Source: Mesorhizobium zhangyense (lineage in GTDB: Bacteria; Pseudomonadota; Alphaproteobacteria; Rhizobiales; Rhizobiaceae). Taken from it: a stretch of DNA of 64,000 bases. This document shows, in pieces, positions 63,030 through 64,000 of this stretch. Within the stretch, counting starts at the first letter, position 1, and the number at the start of each line of letters is the position of its first letter. Both the position numbers and the translations under genes were made by a program. The notes below the pieces were generated by a model. That model had not been told where the DNA came from. It saw only the letters and a program-made list of their open reading frames with translations, and made no database searches. The stretch spans positions 124,001 to 188,000 of the forward strand of contig NZ_JAAKZG010000008.1 in NCBI RefSeq assembly GCF_011045115.1. Direction: 5' to 3'.

Positions 63030-63917
63030 CTACTTGATCAGCGGCAGAATGGTTTCCGCCGTAATGCGCATCTGGTCGGCATAGAAGTCTTCGGTCAGAA
63101 GGCTTGAGCCGTGGTCCTGAATGAATTTGAGCTGCTCCGGCGGTATGTCGACCGGATTGCGCTCCACCATCGTCGGGTATTTGTTGGCCGGCGTGCGGTC
63201 GACGGGCGCGACGAACTCGTTGGTGACGGCTCCGTCGTAGCCGATCTCTCTCAGCGTGCCGATGATCTTCGGCCAGTCGAGTTGGCCGAGTCCTGCGGCA
63301 AAGCGGTTGTTGTCGGCGACATGGAAGTCGAACAGGCGCTTTCCGGCGAGCCGGATCGCGTCATACATGTTCTCTTCCTCGATATTGAGGTGGAACGCAT
63401 CGAGGCAGACGCCGCATTCAGGGCTTACCGCGTCGGCCAGCGCCAGGGCTTGGGACGCGCGGTTGAAAAAATAGGTCTCGAAGCGGTTCAGCGGCTCGAC
63501 CGCGATCCGCACGCCTTTCTTCTGTGCATGGGCGAAGCACTCGCGGGTGGCGTCGACCACCCATTTCCACTCTTCTTCCTCGGTGCCGTCCGGCACCACC
63601 TTGCCGACGGTCGCAGGCACCAGCGTGATGATCTCACCGTCGAGCTCGCTGACCATGGTGATGACGCTTTTCACGTAATCGACCGAACGCGCGCGCTGGC
63701 CTTCGTCCTTGGCAGCAAGATTGCGCTCGCCCAGCGTCAGCGTCACCGCACCCCAGCAGCGAATGCCATGCTCCTTGAGCAGGGCGCGCGTTTCCTTGAC
63801 GTCGTACTGCGTCGGCTCGCCGGAGATTTCGATGCTCTCGTAGCCGTATTTCTTGATCCGCGCGAGCGTCTTGGCCAGCGGCTCGGCGCGCATCCAGTTA
63901 TGCGTCGAAAGATGCAT
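63030..63917 (-). CDS. Sugar phosphate isomerase/epimerase family protein (xylose-isomerase-like TIM barrel)
   Basis: 295-residue TIM-barrel protein of the AP_endonuc_2 superfamily. Landmarks are IKKYGYESIEISGEP (about 22-36), VAVEPLNRFETYFFN (metal Glu, about 140-155), GVCLDAFHLNIEEE (about 170-183), DFHVADNN and TNEFVAPVDRT. Relatives include 2-keto-myo-inositol dehydratase and D-tagatose/hydroxypyruvate isomerases. ATG 63917 is preceded by AAGGAA. It is the first gene visible in the minus-strand operon; the promoter would lie beyond 63918 and is partly in the window. Confidence 0.87.
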   Translation of the reverse strand: MHLSTHNWMRAEPLAKTLARIKKYGYESIEISGEPTQYDVKETRALLKEHGIRCWGAVTLTLGERNLAAKDEGQRARSVDYVKSVITMVSELDGEIITLVPATVGKVVPDGTEEEEWKWVVDATRECFAHAQKKGVRIAVEPLNRFETYFFNRASQALALADAVSPECGVCLDAFHLNIEEENMYDAIRLAGKRLFDFHVADNNRFAAGLGQLDWPKIIGTLREIGYDGAVTNEFVAPVDRTPANKYPTMVERNPVDIPPEQLKFIQDHGSSLLTEDFYADQMRITAETILPLIK

Positions 63918-64000
63918 GATCGTTCCTTTTCAAACATTCGCCTGCAATCAGCCCCGCCGAAAGGCGAAACAACTTCTCCTCCCCACAAGGCGCGCAGTTT

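Overview
The window is a gene-dense, GC-rich stretch of alphaproteobacterial chromosome or chromid. The high GC3, many rhizobial-type ABC uptake operons, palindromic intergenic repeats, split sugar-catabolic operons and the C-P lyase gene order point to Hyphomicrobiales, most like Phyllobacteriaceae/Mesorhizobium relatives. This is an inference from gene content, not a taxonomic measurement. No phage, IS transposase, CRISPR array or rRNA operon was seen.

Layout. 0.1-6.1 kb: a cobalamin riboswitch leads a vitamin B12 uptake operon (TonB receptor, binding protein, permease, ATPase, plus a conserved protein of unknown role). 6.3-14.4 kb (minus strand): a carbohydrate import and catabolism operon with ABC transporter, SIS-domain protein, FGGY kinase and two GntR/UTRA repressors. 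14.4-18.2 kb: an SbcD/SbcC-like (YhaO/YhaN-like) nuclease-ATPase pair. 18.2-18.9 kb: a guanidine-II (mini-ykkC) riboswitch candidate and an SMR exporter (SugE/Gdx type). 19.1-25.6 kb: TamA-TamB. 25.8-26.3 kb: a hotdog thioesterase. 26.5-32.7 kb: PhnF and the C-P lyase core phnGHIJKL plus a hexapeptide acetyltransferase, with a Pho box and probable PhnF operator between phnF and phnG. 32.7-42.6 kb: a cassette with an M24 hydrolase, an FCD GntR regulator, a four-subunit molybdenum hydroxylase whose molybdopterin subunit is split in two, an EthD protein, a tRNA-Cys-like gene, CoxD/CoxE-type maturation factors and an amidohydrolase. 42.7-47 kb (minus strand): phosphonate importer phnCDEE with its own Pho-box-like site. 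47-50.3 kb: cupin, TIM-barrel PEP-hydrolase-like and Tm-1-like/UPF0261 genes, with a divergent TetR. 50.7-56.4 kb: a second carbohydrate ABC importer with two ATPases and a 69-residue membrane protein. 56.5-59.0 kb: an M14-type deacylase and an amidase-signature protein. 59.0-60.1 kb: non-coding, with repeats and a strongly structured unexplained segment. 60.1-63.9 kb (minus strand): a probable sugar-acid pathway (TIM-barrel isomerase, enolase-superfamily dehydratase, GntR/FCD regulator, 2-hydroxyacid dehydrogenase).

How it works together. The genome segment is about scavenging: B12, phosphonates as a phosphorus source (import at 42.7-46.9 kb, cleavage at 27.3-32.7 kb, both apparently under PhoB), two carbohydrate importers, and oxidation of an unidentified heterocycle or aldehyde. 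phnM, phnN and phnP are not in the window, so C-P lyase needs partners elsewhere. The most notable items are the in-frame palindromic repeat inside phnJ, the split molybdenum hydroxylase cassette, the guanidine-II riboswitch with a long leader, the tandem 11-bp TGGTATTA operator array, the degenerate tRNA-Cys, and a structured non-coding element near 59.5-59.8 kb.
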